Of a stretch of DNA of 64,000 bases, positions 34,724 through 43,076 are shown piece after piece (position 1 is the stretch's first letter; each line of letters starts with the position of its first letter). The DNA comes from Perspicuibacillus lycopersici (GTDB lineage: Bacteria; Bacillota; Bacilli; Bacillales; Caldibacillaceae): positions 1 through 64,000 of the forward strand of contig NZ_JAOUSF010000003.1 in NCBI RefSeq assembly GCF_025660475.1. Reading direction: 5' to 3'. Under the pieces are notes generated by a model. It was not told the origin of the DNA and made no database searches. It was given only the letters and a program-made list of their open reading frames with translations. The position numbers were made by a program, and so were the translations under genes.

Positions 34724-35908
34724 TTACTCCTTATTCTTTTTTAATGAAAACAAGCGATGTTTCTTTTTTACTTCTGATTTTTTTGGAATACCATTTATTA
34801 ATTGATCAGTTATTGCCAAAACGGCTTTAGCTACAGCTGTTCTTGGCATCAGCGTAACAAAGGGCTCTCCTTTATTAATCGAGGAAATGACCGTTCGATA
34901 ATCACTAGGAATACTTCCTGTCACCTTCATCCCTAATACATCCTCGACCATTTCTTTACTAATACCTTCGACTTCTGAATCCCGATTAATAATGACATGA
35001 ATCTGCTCCTTTAATCCTAGTAAGCTTAATGTGTCAACTGCAAGCTTACCATTTTTTAATGCGGGCAAATCTAGTGACGCAATAAGTAATATCCAGTCCG
35101 AATTTTCCAATGCAACAAGACTCGTTTCAACAAAAGCTGGCGGAGTATCCACAATAATGACGTCATATTCCTGTTTCAATCGTTCACAAAGATAAGAAAT
35201 ATGCTCCCCATTAATCAGCTCTGCAAATTCAGGTAATGCTGGCGCTGCTAAAATATCAATCCCTGATTTATGCTTGGAAAGGAATCTTTCGGTTGACCTA
35301 TCCCCATTTTCAAATGATTGTTTCACCCAGTCATAAATTGATTGACTAGGTTGAATATCAAATAGTAAGGCGACATCTCCGAATTGTAAGTCTAAATCAA
35401 CGACAGCAACCTTCAAATTTTGCTTGTTAAAGGCGGTAGCCAAATTAACACTAATCGTTGTTTTTCCTACGCCACCTTTCGTACTACAAACCGTGATGAT
35501 CTTTCCTTTTTGGGCATCATCCTTCAAACCAGTATTATCCATCTTTAATCGTACTACCGCTTCGGCTTTTTCCACTGATTCAATAATATCGGCTTCATCG
35601 CATTCTATATCAAGCACATCTATTGCACCAGAAAACATTGCCTTTTTATAATCGATAGCTTCTTTCTTTAATAGGAGTAACACGGCAGTTGCTGGATAAT
35701 GATGTGAAATCTCTTGACATATTTGGTACGGATCCTGACCGATCATTGGCCCGATAATAACTACTGTCCCTTTCGAATCTACAAGATTCGTTTTTAAATC
35801 ATAGACCGTTTCAAAAAGTTTATTATTTCGTTTTATTTCATCTAACAAAGACTTAATAGCTGTTGCATACATTTGCTTTTCTGTAATAACATAATAATTC
35901 ATTCTCAT
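34724..35908 (-). CDS. tadZ: Tad pilus localisation ATPase TadZ/CpaE
   Basis: 394 aa. An N-terminal receiver-like domain without clear phosphoacceptor (about residues 1-120) is followed by a ParA/MinD-type ATPase domain with deviant Walker [12 protein letters not shown] and [13 protein letters not shown]. TadZ/CpaE proteins place the pilus machine at its cellular site. The C-terminal tail is strongly basic. It lies between cpaB and tadA in the operon. Confidence 0.93.
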   Translation of the reverse strand: MRMNYYVITEKQMYATAIKSLLDEIKRNNKLFETVYDLKTNLVDSKGTVVIIGPMIGQDPYQICQEISHHYPATAVLLLLKKEAIDYKKAMFSGAIDVLDIECDEADIIESVEKAEAVVRLKMDNTGLKDDAQKGKIITVCSTKGGVGKTTISVNLATAFNKQNLKVAVVDLDLQFGDVALLFDIQPSQSIYDWVKQSFENGDRSTERFLSKHKSGIDILAAPALPEFAELINGEHISYLCERLKQEYDVIIVDTPPAFVETSLVALENSDWILLIASLDLPALKNGKLAVDTLSLLGLKEQIHVIINRDSEVEGISKEMVEDVLGMKVTGSIPSDYRTVISSINKGEPFVTLMPRTAVAKAVLAITDQLINGIPKKSEVKKKHRLFSLKKNKE

Positions 35909-35958
35909 TTAACATCTTTCCTTTTATAGAATCGTTAAGGAAAAAAGCGCGGACTTTG

Positions 35959-36462
35959 TTATTGCTCATTACTTCCTTCCAGCATAAGAGTTAATACACC
36001 CATTTCCTTTGCAAAAGAAATGCGGGCTCCGTCCTCTGGTAATACCTCAATCGTCACCATTTGATAGGCTTCTTCTGTTTCTTCTGAATTCGGTTGCAAA
36101 TCCTTTCCAGTTGCTAGTACCTTTACGTGTGATAATAATATTTTCGAAACCTTTTCACCTGTAGTTGCATCAGGTAGTACCGCAACAATATCAACAAATG
36201 AACCTGGCTCTACAAATCCAGATACACTTTGTACTTGGTCGACTGGAATAGACATCGCACGTTTTCCTGCTTCAATAGAAAGCTCATTTTCATTAGTCTC
36301 TCCATTTTTATCTGTTTCATCACTTACGTTTTCATTCATCGCTACTACTGGTTCCTTTTGGGCAGGATGATTATTCGATGTAGTAGCAAAATAAAATATC
36401 ACTGACATAATGAGTCCAGATATAATAGCGTACATCCAAATCTTTTTATTATTCATTTGCAT
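35959..36462 (-). CDS. cpaB: Flp pilus assembly protein CpaB/RcpC, short form
   Basis: 167 aa; typical CpaB/RcpC proteins are about 230-280. One N-terminal membrane anchor (MYAIISGLIMSVIFYFAT), a short acidic linker and a single RcpC-type domain (KRAMSIPVDQVQSVSGFVEPGSFVDIVAV) are visible. The SAF domain that normally precedes it is missing. In Gram-negative bacteria this protein works with the outer-membrane secretin. In this Gram-positive operon there is no secretin, and a trimmed form may suffice (inference). The ATG at 36462 or at 36456 could be used. Confidence 0.85.
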   Translation of the reverse strand: MQMNNKKIWMYAIISGLIMSVIFYFATTSNNHPAQKEPVVAMNENVSDETDKNGETNENELSIEAGKRAMSIPVDQVQSVSGFVEPGSFVDIVAVLPDATTGEKVSKILLSHVKVLATGKDLQPNSEETEEAYQMVTIEVLPEDGARISFAKEMGVLTLMLEGSNEQ

Positions 36463-36470
36463 GCCCTTCC

Positions 36471-37376
36471 TTATTTCGTTAGTTTAATCGAATAGGTACC
36501 ATAATTCGTTTGTTCAGATGATGATTCCCCTACCATTGCAACACTTATAAATCGTCCCGATACTTCCGCACCAGAACTAGTGGATGATGCGTTTTCTAAA
36601 AAGAAAGAGGCAAATCCAACAACCTTCACTTGCTTAATTTGGTTTTGATTAATAGATACCGGTTCAAATATTGGTACAAGTACAACTCTTGAACAATTTG
36701 TCGGATAGTCCAAATAGGTAGCATTCGGACATTTCGCAATCCTTGCATTAACAGCGCGCTCTGTCGGTCCTGCCATTTTCCCTGTTTCTGTATTTAATAT
36801 CGTTCCGACCGATAAATCAAATTGATAGCCATTCGTTAAATCTGTTTCATAATTTTTTGCACCAGGACCTGTTAATGCAATGGCTCCAAAGTTCCCACTG
36901 GCAGAATCACTAACTTTAATCTTCATAAACGTGCCAAACGTGAAGTCCATGTTTGGCTGAATCCCTAAAGGAATTGCACCTTTTCCAGTAGTTAATGGTA
37001 GTAATTCTGCTCTAGCCATCGCTTGAATCGTTGGTTCTGAAATACCTAATGCTTTTGCAAAAAATAATGTACCTATTTTTGAACCTGCAACATCAATTCT
37101 TGTAAAATTATCATTGGTAGAAATCGTATACTCGTCTGGATTTCCACCATTTGCTTGAATCGTTTTCTTAATCTCCGTTTTTGCTTGTTCATAATCATTC
37201 GGCATTTCTTGTATACCTGCCAATGTTGCAGCATCTGCTATGTTTTGCATTTTCGATTTTTCTAAGTAAAGAGAGCCTATATCAATAACAAGTGCCATTA
37301 AAGCTAGCATTACAACCATGGCAAACACGGTTAATAATGTAATGGCACCATCTTCTCTTTGTAAAATGGATTTCAT
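36471..37376 (-). CDS. tadG: TadG-like pseudopilin/pilus assembly protein
   Basis: 301 aa. The N terminus is a prepilin-like hydrophobic helix (GAITLLTVFAMVVMLALMAL) of the Tad/TadE-G N-terminal domain (PF13400 type), with YLEKSKMQNIADAATLAG immediately after it. The large extracellular part is Ser/Thr/Asn-rich and contains a few cysteines (KCPNATY ... NCSR) that could form a disulfide. It probably caps or initiates the pilus outside the cell. It starts 2 bp after tadE. Confidence 0.88.
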   Translation of the reverse strand: MKSILQREDGAITLLTVFAMVVMLALMALVIDIGSLYLEKSKMQNIADAATLAGIQEMPNDYEQAKTEIKKTIQANGGNPDEYTISTNDNFTRIDVAGSKIGTLFFAKALGISEPTIQAMARAELLPLTTGKGAIPLGIQPNMDFTFGTFMKIKVSDSASGNFGAIALTGPGAKNYETDLTNGYQFDLSVGTILNTETGKMAGPTERAVNARIAKCPNATYLDYPTNCSRVVLVPIFEPVSINQNQIKQVKVVGFASFFLENASSTSSGAEVSGRFISVAMVGESSSEQTNYGTYSIKLTK

Positions 37377-37378
37377 CC

Positions 37379-37762
37379 CTATTCCACCCTCATAACTGTC
37401 TTTGCTTTTATATCAATGGTTTCTGGTAAAATTTTATTAAAGATAGGAACGGAAAACGAAAATGGATAAGTCAATTCGACTGTTGCATAGGTTCCTCTCG
37501 TTCTGCTCGCTTTTGATGGTGATATAGACACGTTAATCTTTGTTGAATCCAATGTTGTCGACGTTTTATTGACTACTTGAATGATATCTATATCTGCTTG
37601 TCCGACGACGGCTGCTCTTGCCGCTTCCCTACTCGCATTATCTAATGTTAAGTAGACATGAAACATTCGACCGAAATCAATGATGGCAAATAAGATGAAC
37701 ATAAGTAATGTTAAAGATATTGCAAGTTCAACTGTCGCTTGCCCCTTTTGCGATTTCACCAT
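37379..37762 (-). CDS. tadE: TadE-like minor pilin
   Basis: 127 aa. It has a prepilin-type leader MVKSQKG with cleavage expected before QATVEL (Glu at +5), then a hydrophobic helix (AISLTLLMFILFAIIDFG) and the TadE signature VYLTLDNASREAARAAVVG. TadE is a minor pseudopilin processed by TadV. Its start overlaps the end of tadV by 7 bp. Confidence 0.92.
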   Translation of the reverse strand: MVKSQKGQATVELAISLTLLMFILFAIIDFGRMFHVYLTLDNASREAARAAVVGQADIDIIQVVNKTSTTLDSTKINVSISPSKASRTRGTYATVELTYPFSFSVPIFNKILPETIDIKAKTVMRVE

Positions 37763-38250
37763 ATCGGTCCAACTCCATAAAAGCTAATTGTCCCTAATAC
37801 GATTGCCACACCATATGGGAATGCATGATGTAGCTCATGTGTGCTTAATCCACTTAATGTGCGAATTTTTGCTGAGAATATCATTCGTTTGAGCGTGGCG
37901 AGTAAATCTTTTTTCACCATGAGAATAATAAGTGCAATGATTCCACCAATAATCGCAATATACAAAAACGATCCGATTACAAATGCTGAACCTTTTAATG
38001 CACCAATTGCCATTAATAATTTCACATCACCTGCAGCCATACCTTTTAATGCGTACGGGATAACTAGCAATGCAAAACCTGTTAAAATCCCATAGAAGCT
38101 AAACAAAAAGCCTTCCAAGCCTGCAGTAAACGTATGTGCAGCTAAACCTAATAGCATTGCTGGTAATGTTACGATATTTAATATTTTTCGGTTTTTAATG
38201 TCAGTACATAAGGAAATCGACAAGGCAATTAGTAATATAATCGTCGTCAT
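37756..38250 (-). CDS. tadV: prepilin peptidase TadV/CpaA (A24 family)
   Basis: 164 aa from ATG 38250 (AGGTG 6 nt upstream). A polytopic aspartic protease that trims the leaders of Flp, TadE and TadG. The first catalytic Asp is in SLCTDIKNRKI and the second in GMAAGDVKLL, which is AAGD rather than the textbook GxGD, a variant also common in relatives. The gene begins just after a terminator that follows flp, so it depends on read-through. Confidence 0.88.
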   Translation of the reverse strand: MTTIILLIALSISLCTDIKNRKILNIVTLPAMLLGLAAHTFTAGLEGFLFSFYGILTGFALLVIPYALKGMAAGDVKLLMAIGALKGSAFVIGSFLYIAIIGGIIALIILMVKKDLLATLKRMIFSAKIRTLSGLSTHELHHAFPYGVAIVLGTISFYGVGPIW

Positions 38251-38268
38251 TTTCTTCACCTCGTAAAA

Positions 38269-38310
38269 AAATCCTACTTCCAAATAGTCATTTGAATGAA
38301 AGTAGGATTT
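38269..38310 (-). terminator. internal terminator between flp and tadV
   Basis: Minus strand AAATCCTACTT pairs with AAGTAGGATTT over a 20-base loop; TTTTTTT in total ends the stem. It lies immediately upstream of the tadV ribosome binding site, so it should leave most transcripts as flp only. Confidence 0.82.
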
Positions 38311-38396
38311 TTGTATCTGTTGTAACGTTTATTTGTTTAAATTGTTTTTACGACACTCTTCTAGAAACAGCATTAATATATAGTAGAAATCAATTA

Positions 38397-38585
38397 TTAA
38401 GGAGTTGTTGTATCTGTACCTGTTTTGAATACAGAGTCTTTTACTTCGTTAACTTTTGCAATTAAAGAATCTCCGAATGCAGTGAATGCTACGATAGCAC
38501 CGATTGCAATTACTCCTAAAATAAGACCGTATTCAGTCATTCCTTGTCCTTCTTCTTCTTTAAAAAATCTTTTTACTTGGTTCAT
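38397..38585 (-). CDS. flp: Flp-family major pilin
   Basis: 62 aa from ATG 38585 (AGGTGG upstream). The class III leader MNQVKRFFKEEEG is followed by QGMTEYGLILG, with the essential Glu at +5 and Tyr at +6. One hydrophobic helix comes next (LGVIAIGAIVAFTAFG) and then a short polar, Thr-rich tail. It is the polymerising subunit of the Tad pilus. It is the first gene of the operon, directly downstream of a c-di-GMP-I riboswitch, with its own terminator after it. Confidence 0.95.
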   Translation of the reverse strand: MNQVKRFFKEEEGQGMTEYGLILGVIAIGAIVAFTAFGDSLIAKVNEVKDSVFKTGTDTTTP

Positions 38586-38631
38586 TATATGTGACCACCT
38601 TTTTTTGTTTTTTGTTTTAGTGCATAAAAAA

Positions 38632-38655
38632 ATACTATTTCCCGAAGAATAGTAT
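38632..38655 (-). terminator. c-di-GMP riboswitch terminator
   Basis: Minus strand ATACTATT/AATAGTAT, loop CTTCGGGA, then seven T. The upstream sequence CCGAAAATAGT (38675-38665) can pair with ACTATTCTTCGG (38653-38642) as an antiterminator, using the 5' arm of this stem. Confidence 0.8.
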
Positions 38656-38673
38656 GTAGTGATCACTATTTTC

Positions 38674-38750
38674 GGCAACTGGCTGGCATATCTAATTTAG
38701 ATGAAGCCCCTATAGTTTTGCGTCCCAAAATTTCTTTTGGTTTGCCCTTA
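38674..38750 (-). promoter_or_regulatory. cyclic-di-GMP-I (GEMM-I) riboswitch aptamer
   Basis: The minus strand shows GGGCAAACC, a CCAAAA-GAAA-TTTTGG hairpin with GNRA tetraloop, the invariant GGGACGCAAA, then ACTATAGGG (tetraloop receptor), a second hairpin (ATCTAAATTAGAT) and GCCAGCCAGTTGCC closing P1. Every conserved block of the GEMM-I class is present in order. It lies about 90 nt before the flp start and is followed by an intrinsic terminator with a possible antiterminator. Confidence 0.93.
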
Positions 38751-38894
38751 ACATATCGTTGTAATCAACGGCAGTATTTCTTTTTTATGTTGTCGTTGCT
38801 TTACAAATTGATATTATCATGGACATTATCTATTCGACAATCGCAAATTATTTCATGTTTTTCCAAACAATGGAAACAAGTAGGTGATAGTCAT

Positions 38895-39233
38895 TTGAGA
38901 GTTTTCAAAGATGCATACATAGAGCAAATTCCAATCAAAATCCATATGTATCATACCTTTTCCAAAAGGCTGAGAGGATTAATGTTTCGCAAAAAACCAT
39001 TGAATGCAGAAGGAATTCTGTTAACACCTTGCAATTCCATTCATATGTTTTTTATGTATATAGCCATTGATGCGGTCTTTTTAGATAATAATGATCAGAT
39101 TGTCTATCAAAAGGAAAATGTGAAGCCATGGACTGTAATTCTCCCGAAAAAAAATGCGGTTTCCGTTTTGGAATTACCAGTTGGAACGATTTCTACCTAT
39201 TCCTTGCGTATTGGAAACAAGCTAGAGTATTAA
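38895..39233 (+). CDS. DUF192 family protein
   Basis: 112 aa from TTG 38895, chosen for AGGTGA 7 nt upstream. A longer frame to 38718 would overlap the riboswitch and has an odd, non-family N terminus. The DUF192 pattern is clear: TFSKRLRGLMFRKKPL near the start, then CNSIHMFFMYIAIDAVFLD and LELPVGTIS at the end. These are small beta-barrel proteins of unknown biochemical role, often secreted in other phyla but without a signal here. It is divergent from flp, and a shared function with the pilus is possible but unproven. Confidence 0.82.
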   Translation: MRVFKDAYIEQIPIKIHMYHTFSKRLRGLMFRKKPLNAEGILLTPCNSIHMFFMYIAIDAVFLDNNDQIVYQKENVKPWTVILPKKNAVSVLELPVGTISTYSLRIGNKLEY

Positions 39234-39338
39234 CATTGTCTTCATTCAATGGTAATTTTCCCTTAAAGTTGATCATACGGGTTTAACGAATGAAATAGCA
39301 CCTAACGATAATTGGTTATATTAATGGAGGAAGCATGA

Positions 39339-39527
39339 ATGTTTAAAGGAGATTCGACGAATAGGTTTGAGGTTATTCATAAAGAAGGAACTTTATCAGG
39401 CTGTAAAATATATAGAGATAAAGTAACTGGGGTTCATTATTTGTTTAGTTGGGATGGATATGCTGGTGGGTTAACCCCATTGTTAGATTCAAATGGAAAT
39501 CCTGTTGTTAAAGCAAATTCAAAATGA
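39339..39527 (+). CDS. DUF6440 family protein
   Basis: 62 aa, GGAGG 8 nt before the ATG. The whole protein matches the DUF6440 pattern: RFEVIHKEG at the start, the DKVTGVHYLF block and GYAGGLTPLLDSNGNPVV at the end. It is soluble, with no signal or cysteine pair. The function is unknown. A clear terminator follows, so it is monocistronic. Confidence 0.8.
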   Translation: MFKGDSTNRFEVIHKEGTLSGCKIYRDKVTGVHYLFSWDGYAGGLTPLLDSNGNPVVKANSK

Positions 39528-39559
39528 TACATACGAAAGCTTCCTTGTGGACAAATAAG

Positions 39560-39598
39560 AAACACTAGATTGAACTGGTGAATAAAACCTAGTGTTTT
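39560..39598 (+). terminator. intrinsic terminator
   Basis: AAACACTAG pairs with CTAGTGTTT across a 20-base loop, followed by TCG and T-rich sequence. Confidence 0.7.
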
Positions 39599-39651
39599 CG
39601 TTCATTTTAGTTGCCCTTCTTTAGTTTCTTGTAAAATAACAATCTATTATA

Positions 39652-40059
39652 TTATCTTTTCCTTCCGATTGCATAGCTATTATTCAATTTTTCAAAGCCG
39701 ATATGTGGATAGTAATCCATTGCAACTGCTGATGCTAATAGAATTAATGATACTTCTTCTCCAATTTGTTGCTGTAATTGTTGGATTAAATTTTTCCCAA
39801 TTCCTTGCTGTTGAAAATCAGGATCTACCGCTAAATCTGACAAATAACAACAATAACTATAATCGGTAATTGCACGTGCAACGCCAACTAATTGATCACC
39901 ACTCCAAGCAGTAATCACGATATCTGCATGATCGAGCATCCGGCCAATTCTGTCTAAATCATCGACCGGACGTCGAAGACCCGCTTTTTTGTAAACTGTA
40001 GCAACCGCTTCGGCAGTAACCTTTTCATTAACGGAATACGTAATATCGCTATTTTGCAC
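39652..40059 (-). CDS. GNAT-family N-acetyltransferase
   Basis: About 135 aa. A compact GNAT domain with motif A LAVDPDFQQQGIGKNLIQQ and the C-terminal YYPHIGFEKLNNSY, typical of YjdJ/AttT-type acetyltransferases. AGGA lies 8 nt before GTG 40059, which I prefer; ATG 40068 is the alternative and has no RBS. The substrate is unknown, and the gene stands alone. Confidence 0.82.
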   Translation of the reverse strand: MQNSDITYSVNEKVTAEAVATVYKKAGLRRPVDDLDRIGRMLDHADIVITAWSGDQLVGVARAITDYSYCCYLSDLAVDPDFQQQGIGKNLIQQLQQQIGEEVSLILLASAVAMDYYPHIGFEKLNNSYAIGRKR

Positions 40060-40292
40060 AAAAATCATCCTAACTATTTTTTATTTTTCTAATATCGATT
40101 GTTTGCATTGTATTATTCTATAAATCTATTACAGTGAATATAGCAAATATTCATGTTTCTTTTAATCCAAATACTTGTTTACAGACTATTGAATACGATG
40201 GAAACAACAGACAAGGATATCATGGAACTATAATAAATATAAACAATCGCAGATTGCATAATCTACCTAAGATTTACTACCTATTAAATTTG

Positions 40293-41153
40293 TTAAAATC
40301 TTGCCTTTTCCTGCAACTTTTGAATGTTATGTTCTAATTGCCGATAATATTGTTCGGATAAATGTCGTTTTCCGCCGCGTAGAATTTCCGTCGCATAAAC
40401 TTCTGACGGCGCAGATTCTGCCTCTTTTTCGACAACGAGAAATGTTAGTACTGTCTGAATGCTTTTATCCTTTTGCTCCACTTCGATAACCGCTGGACGA
40501 TACATCCCGGAATTAACCCCTTCTCGTTTGTAGAGGTATGTGATTGCTTCTTTCGAAACCTCGTATATTACACCTTCTGCATAACCTTCTCCATCCTCTA
40601 CCAAATCAGCTTTTCCTCCATCATCGGTCGGTCTGGAAAATCGCAAGCTGTATCCAGAAAGTACACCTGTTCCAATTATCTTTTTAAAATAATGAGCAAC
40701 ACCTGCAAGCTGGAATCGATTATCGTCCATACAAGAACCATAGGCAAAATACGCAAGATTTTCTGTTGTCTGTAAATATCGATAAACCCGCCAATCATTG
40801 ATTTCTATTATATTGTTTATTGTTTGTAGTTGGTCACCGACAATATAAACAAAAGCCTCATATGTACCTATGTCAGTATATATTGTTCGGAGCTCTCGAA
40901 CAAATAAATTCGTTTCTCGATTTTTAACATAGTCCTCTAATTCATCTAATTGCACCAGCTTTTCCTTTGTTACTTCATACAGCTCACCATATGTTTTTCT
41001 TTTTAAACTATCCTTCATCACTGGATACCCATTACCGGTATCATGCAATTCCCCATATGTCCAGCATTGTGCTGCTAACAAATTTGAACCTTCCATGAAA
41101 CTGGAATTCGCTTCATTTATTCGTAATGTCCCATAAACAAATACCTTTTCCAA
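40293..41153 (-). CDS. ykqA: two-domain gamma-glutamylcyclotransferase-like protein YkqA
   Basis: 286 aa with two tandem GGCT/AIG2-like domains. The N-terminal one opens with KVFVYGTLRINEANS and the C-terminal one with LAYFAYGSCMDDNRF; both carry the YGS/T phosphate-like loop. The length and two-domain form match B. subtilis YkqA. The family cyclises gamma-glutamyl amines or peptides to 5-oxoproline, but the substrate of YkqA is not established. It follows the DUF6176 and DUF2087 genes on the same strand, probably as one operon. Confidence 0.85.
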   Translation of the reverse strand: MEKVFVYGTLRINEANSSFMEGSNLLAAQCWTYGELHDTGNGYPVMKDSLKRKTYGELYEVTKEKLVQLDELEDYVKNRETNLFVRELRTIYTDIGTYEAFVYIVGDQLQTINNIIEINDWRVYRYLQTTENLAYFAYGSCMDDNRFQLAGVAHYFKKIIGTGVLSGYSLRFSRPTDDGGKADLVEDGEGYAEGVIYEVSKEAITYLYKREGVNSGMYRPAVIEVEQKDKSIQTVLTFLVVEKEAESAPSEVYATEILRGGKRHLSEQYYRQLEHNIQKLQEKARF

Positions 41154-41174
41154 AAAAATCCTCTCCCGTCCTAC

Positions 41175-41519
41175 TCATTTCATCTGTTGACGAAATGTCT
41201 CCTGTATCATGACAACCTCCGTTTGTAAATCTACTGGTACATAATCGGTATCAATACATTCCTGCCAATATTCTAGATGCTTTTGATCCACCCAATGCTT
41301 CGATTCTTCCACTGCCTGACCGTTCGCACCTTGTACCGAATACCAATACAAATATTGATGCTTACCAAGCTGCTCGCGAAAAATCGTCTCTACATACATT
41401 TTTTCATCTGCTAATGTTAGTAAAACCTCTGCCATATTTTCGTTTAAAAAATGAAGCCACTCATCAACCTTTTTTTCTTTTCCAGATTTTATCCGGAATC
41501 TCGTTAATTCTACTTCCAT
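41175..41519 (-). CDS. DUF6176 family protein
   Basis: 114 aa from ATG 41519 (GGGAG 7 nt upstream; the longer frame to 41552 overlaps the previous gene). It has a ferredoxin-like alpha/beta pattern: VELTRFRIKSGKEKKVDEW, then MYVETIFRE, then YLYWYSVQG. It shows the DUF6176 signature but no catalytic motif. It is linked to the DUF2087 regulator upstream (17 bp between genes) and ykqA downstream (21 bp). Confidence 0.8.
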   Translation of the reverse strand: MEVELTRFRIKSGKEKKVDEWLHFLNENMAEVLLTLADEKMYVETIFREQLGKHQYLYWYSVQGANGQAVEESKHWVDQKHLEYWQECIDTDYVPVDLQTEVVMIQETFRQQMK

Positions 41520-41536
41520 ATGAAGACTCCCTTCCC

Positions 41537-42304
41537 TTACCCCTTTAACCAATAACCGGATCCATCATTGCTTCGTTCCATAAATCCGTACTCAATTAAT
41601 GCACGGCGAATCGTAACAAAATCTTGATAAAATTTCTTTAAAATTTCATTCACTTCCCGTTCGGTATAGATTCGATTTGGTTCAAATGATTGTAAAATAT
41701 GCTGAAGGATAATGATTTTCCGTTTTTCTTTACTTGGGAATGTATGAAGCCCCCCATCCAAACCATTTTTAAAATATGTTGCTAATACTTTTTCCTTTTC
41801 TTCTTTCGTAATTGCATAACGATCATCCACCATTTTAGCCCCCTTATGAATTTGGATAAATTCATTCATTCCTATTTCTTTTTCATCCTTTAATAATGAC
41901 ATTAACGCAAGAAAAACTTTTGCCTGCTTTTCTTTTTCCTTTAGCTTAAATCGATGGTTTCTTATCGTCGATGTACTACCGCCATCCATCTTAGAAACAA
42001 TATCTTTATCTGAAAGTCCTTCTCTAAAGCTAATGACTAACTCCTTCTGAAGGTCCGATAAGCCCGTATATTTTTTGTCTAAGTTTACTAGATAATCAAA
42101 CATCGAATGATGTACGAGTTCTATATGTGCTTCTATTGCACGCTTTGCTTCTAATAATAAATGCTGAAAAGGATAAATCACACCAGTCAAAAAGCTTTCC
42201 TGGCACATTAAACAAACAAATCGCGATTTTTCTTCCTCATAAATATATCCTTTGGCTAATTCCTCTACCGACGCATTCCAAAATTGCTCATCCTTATCCA
42301 TCAA
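41537..42304 (-). CDS. DUF2087-domain transcriptional regulator
   Basis: About 254 aa. The N terminus has a Cys pair (CLMCQ), possibly a zinc site. A LuxR-like helix-turn-helix follows (LQKELVISFREGLSDKDIV...TSTIRNHRFKLKEK), and the C-terminal DUF2087 domain carries KRKIIILQHILQSFEPNRIY and REVNEILKKFYQDFVTIRRA. The start is either TTG 42304 (GGGAG 9 nt upstream) or ATG 42301 (12 nt). It is first in the DUF2087-DUF6176-ykqA operon and probably regulates it. Confidence 0.82.
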   Translation of the reverse strand: MMDKDEQFWNASVEELAKGYIYEEEKSRFVCLMCQESFLTGVIYPFQHLLLEAKRAIEAHIELVHHSMFDYLVNLDKKYTGLSDLQKELVISFREGLSDKDIVSKMDGGSTSTIRNHRFKLKEKEKQAKVFLALMSLLKDEKEIGMNEFIQIHKGAKMVDDRYAITKEEKEKVLATYFKNGLDGGLHTFPSKEKRKIIILQHILQSFEPNRIYTEREVNEILKKFYQDFVTIRRALIEYGFMERSNDGSGYWLKG

Positions 42305-42425
42305 TAAACATTTCTCCCTTTTGTTTTATTATATATAAACATTTTATACTATCGTTTATAATTAATCAAACTGTTTTTAAATAATTTAAAACATTTTAAT
42401 GATATAATAAAATTTTGAGTAGTAT

Positions 42426-42452
42426 TGAAACAATTTTCTCCATCACAGCGTC
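42426..42452 (+). promoter_or_regulatory. candidate ECF sigma promoter (autoregulatory)
   Basis: TGAAAC (42426-42431), 17-bp spacer, CGTC (42449-42452): the -35/-10 pattern of Bacillus ECF sigma factors such as SigW and SigM. It sits 36 bp before the sigma factor start. Confidence 0.7.
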
Positions 42453-42488
42453 TTACCTATGATTTTTCCGAGAAAGGAGGAAAATGGA

Positions 42489-43076
42489 GTGGGCCACTCA
42501 ATACAGAACAATACAAATTCATGGAATGAAGCGAAAATCCTGCAGATGGATCCAAATGAAGCAATTGAAGTCATTATGGACCGCTTTGGAGATGAAATAA
42601 AAAGATTAGTATACACCTATGTGCAAAATACCGCAGATACAGATGATATTACGCAAGAAATTTTTGTAACAGTGTATCGGAAATTATCGACCTTTAAAGG
42701 AAAATCTGCATTACGAAGCTGGATTTATTCGATTGCTATTAATAAATGCAAAGATTACTTGCGAAGCTGGCAATTCCGTAATAAAAGGCTAAAAGAAAAA
42801 ATTAGTCTATCTCTCAATTCTGATAAACGCATAGAAAACACATTGGAATTGGAATGGATGAAGAAACAGGATGCAAACGAATTATTACACTGCTTGATGG
42901 ATTTACCGGTAAAATATCGCGAAGTAGTTATTCTTTACTATTTCAAAGAAATGACTACAAAAGAAATAAGTATCATCTTAATGGTTAAAGAAGGAACTGT
43001 TCGTACTCGTTTAGACCGTGGTCGTGATAAATTAAAACAAATCTTACGTGAGAGAGGGGATAGCAGTGAAGGATGA
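42489..43076 (+). CDS. ECF-type RNA polymerase sigma factor
   Basis: 195 aa from GTG 42489 (GGAGG 8 nt upstream; an upstream ATG at 42459 precedes the RBS). Region 2 carries ADTDDITQEIFVTVYRKL with the -10-binding helix, and region 4 carries LPVKYREVVILYYFKEMTT. It is of the SigM/SigV/SigX size class. It overlaps the following anti-sigma gene by 11 bp, and a matching ECF promoter lies upstream. The stress signal is unknown. Confidence 0.92.
   Translation: MGHSIQNNTNSWNEAKILQMDPNEAIEVIMDRFGDEIKRLVYTYVQNTADTDDITQEIFVTVYRKLSTFKGKSALRSWIYSIAINKCKDYLRSWQFRNKRLKEKISLSLNSDKRIENTLELEWMKKQDANELLHCLMDLPVKYREVVILYYFKEMTTKEISIILMVKEGTVRTRLDRGRDKLKQILRERGDSSEG

Noticed and set aside
38718..38894. Longer N terminus for the DUF192 gene
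   Set aside because: It would run through the riboswitch on the opposite strand and has an N-terminal segment unlike the family; TTG 38895 has a good RBS.
40134..40337. 67-codon plus-strand frame between the GNAT gene and ykqA
   Set aside because: No ribosome binding site, overlaps the 3' end of ykqA and the translation is Asn/Leu-rich as expected from AT-rich noncoding DNA.
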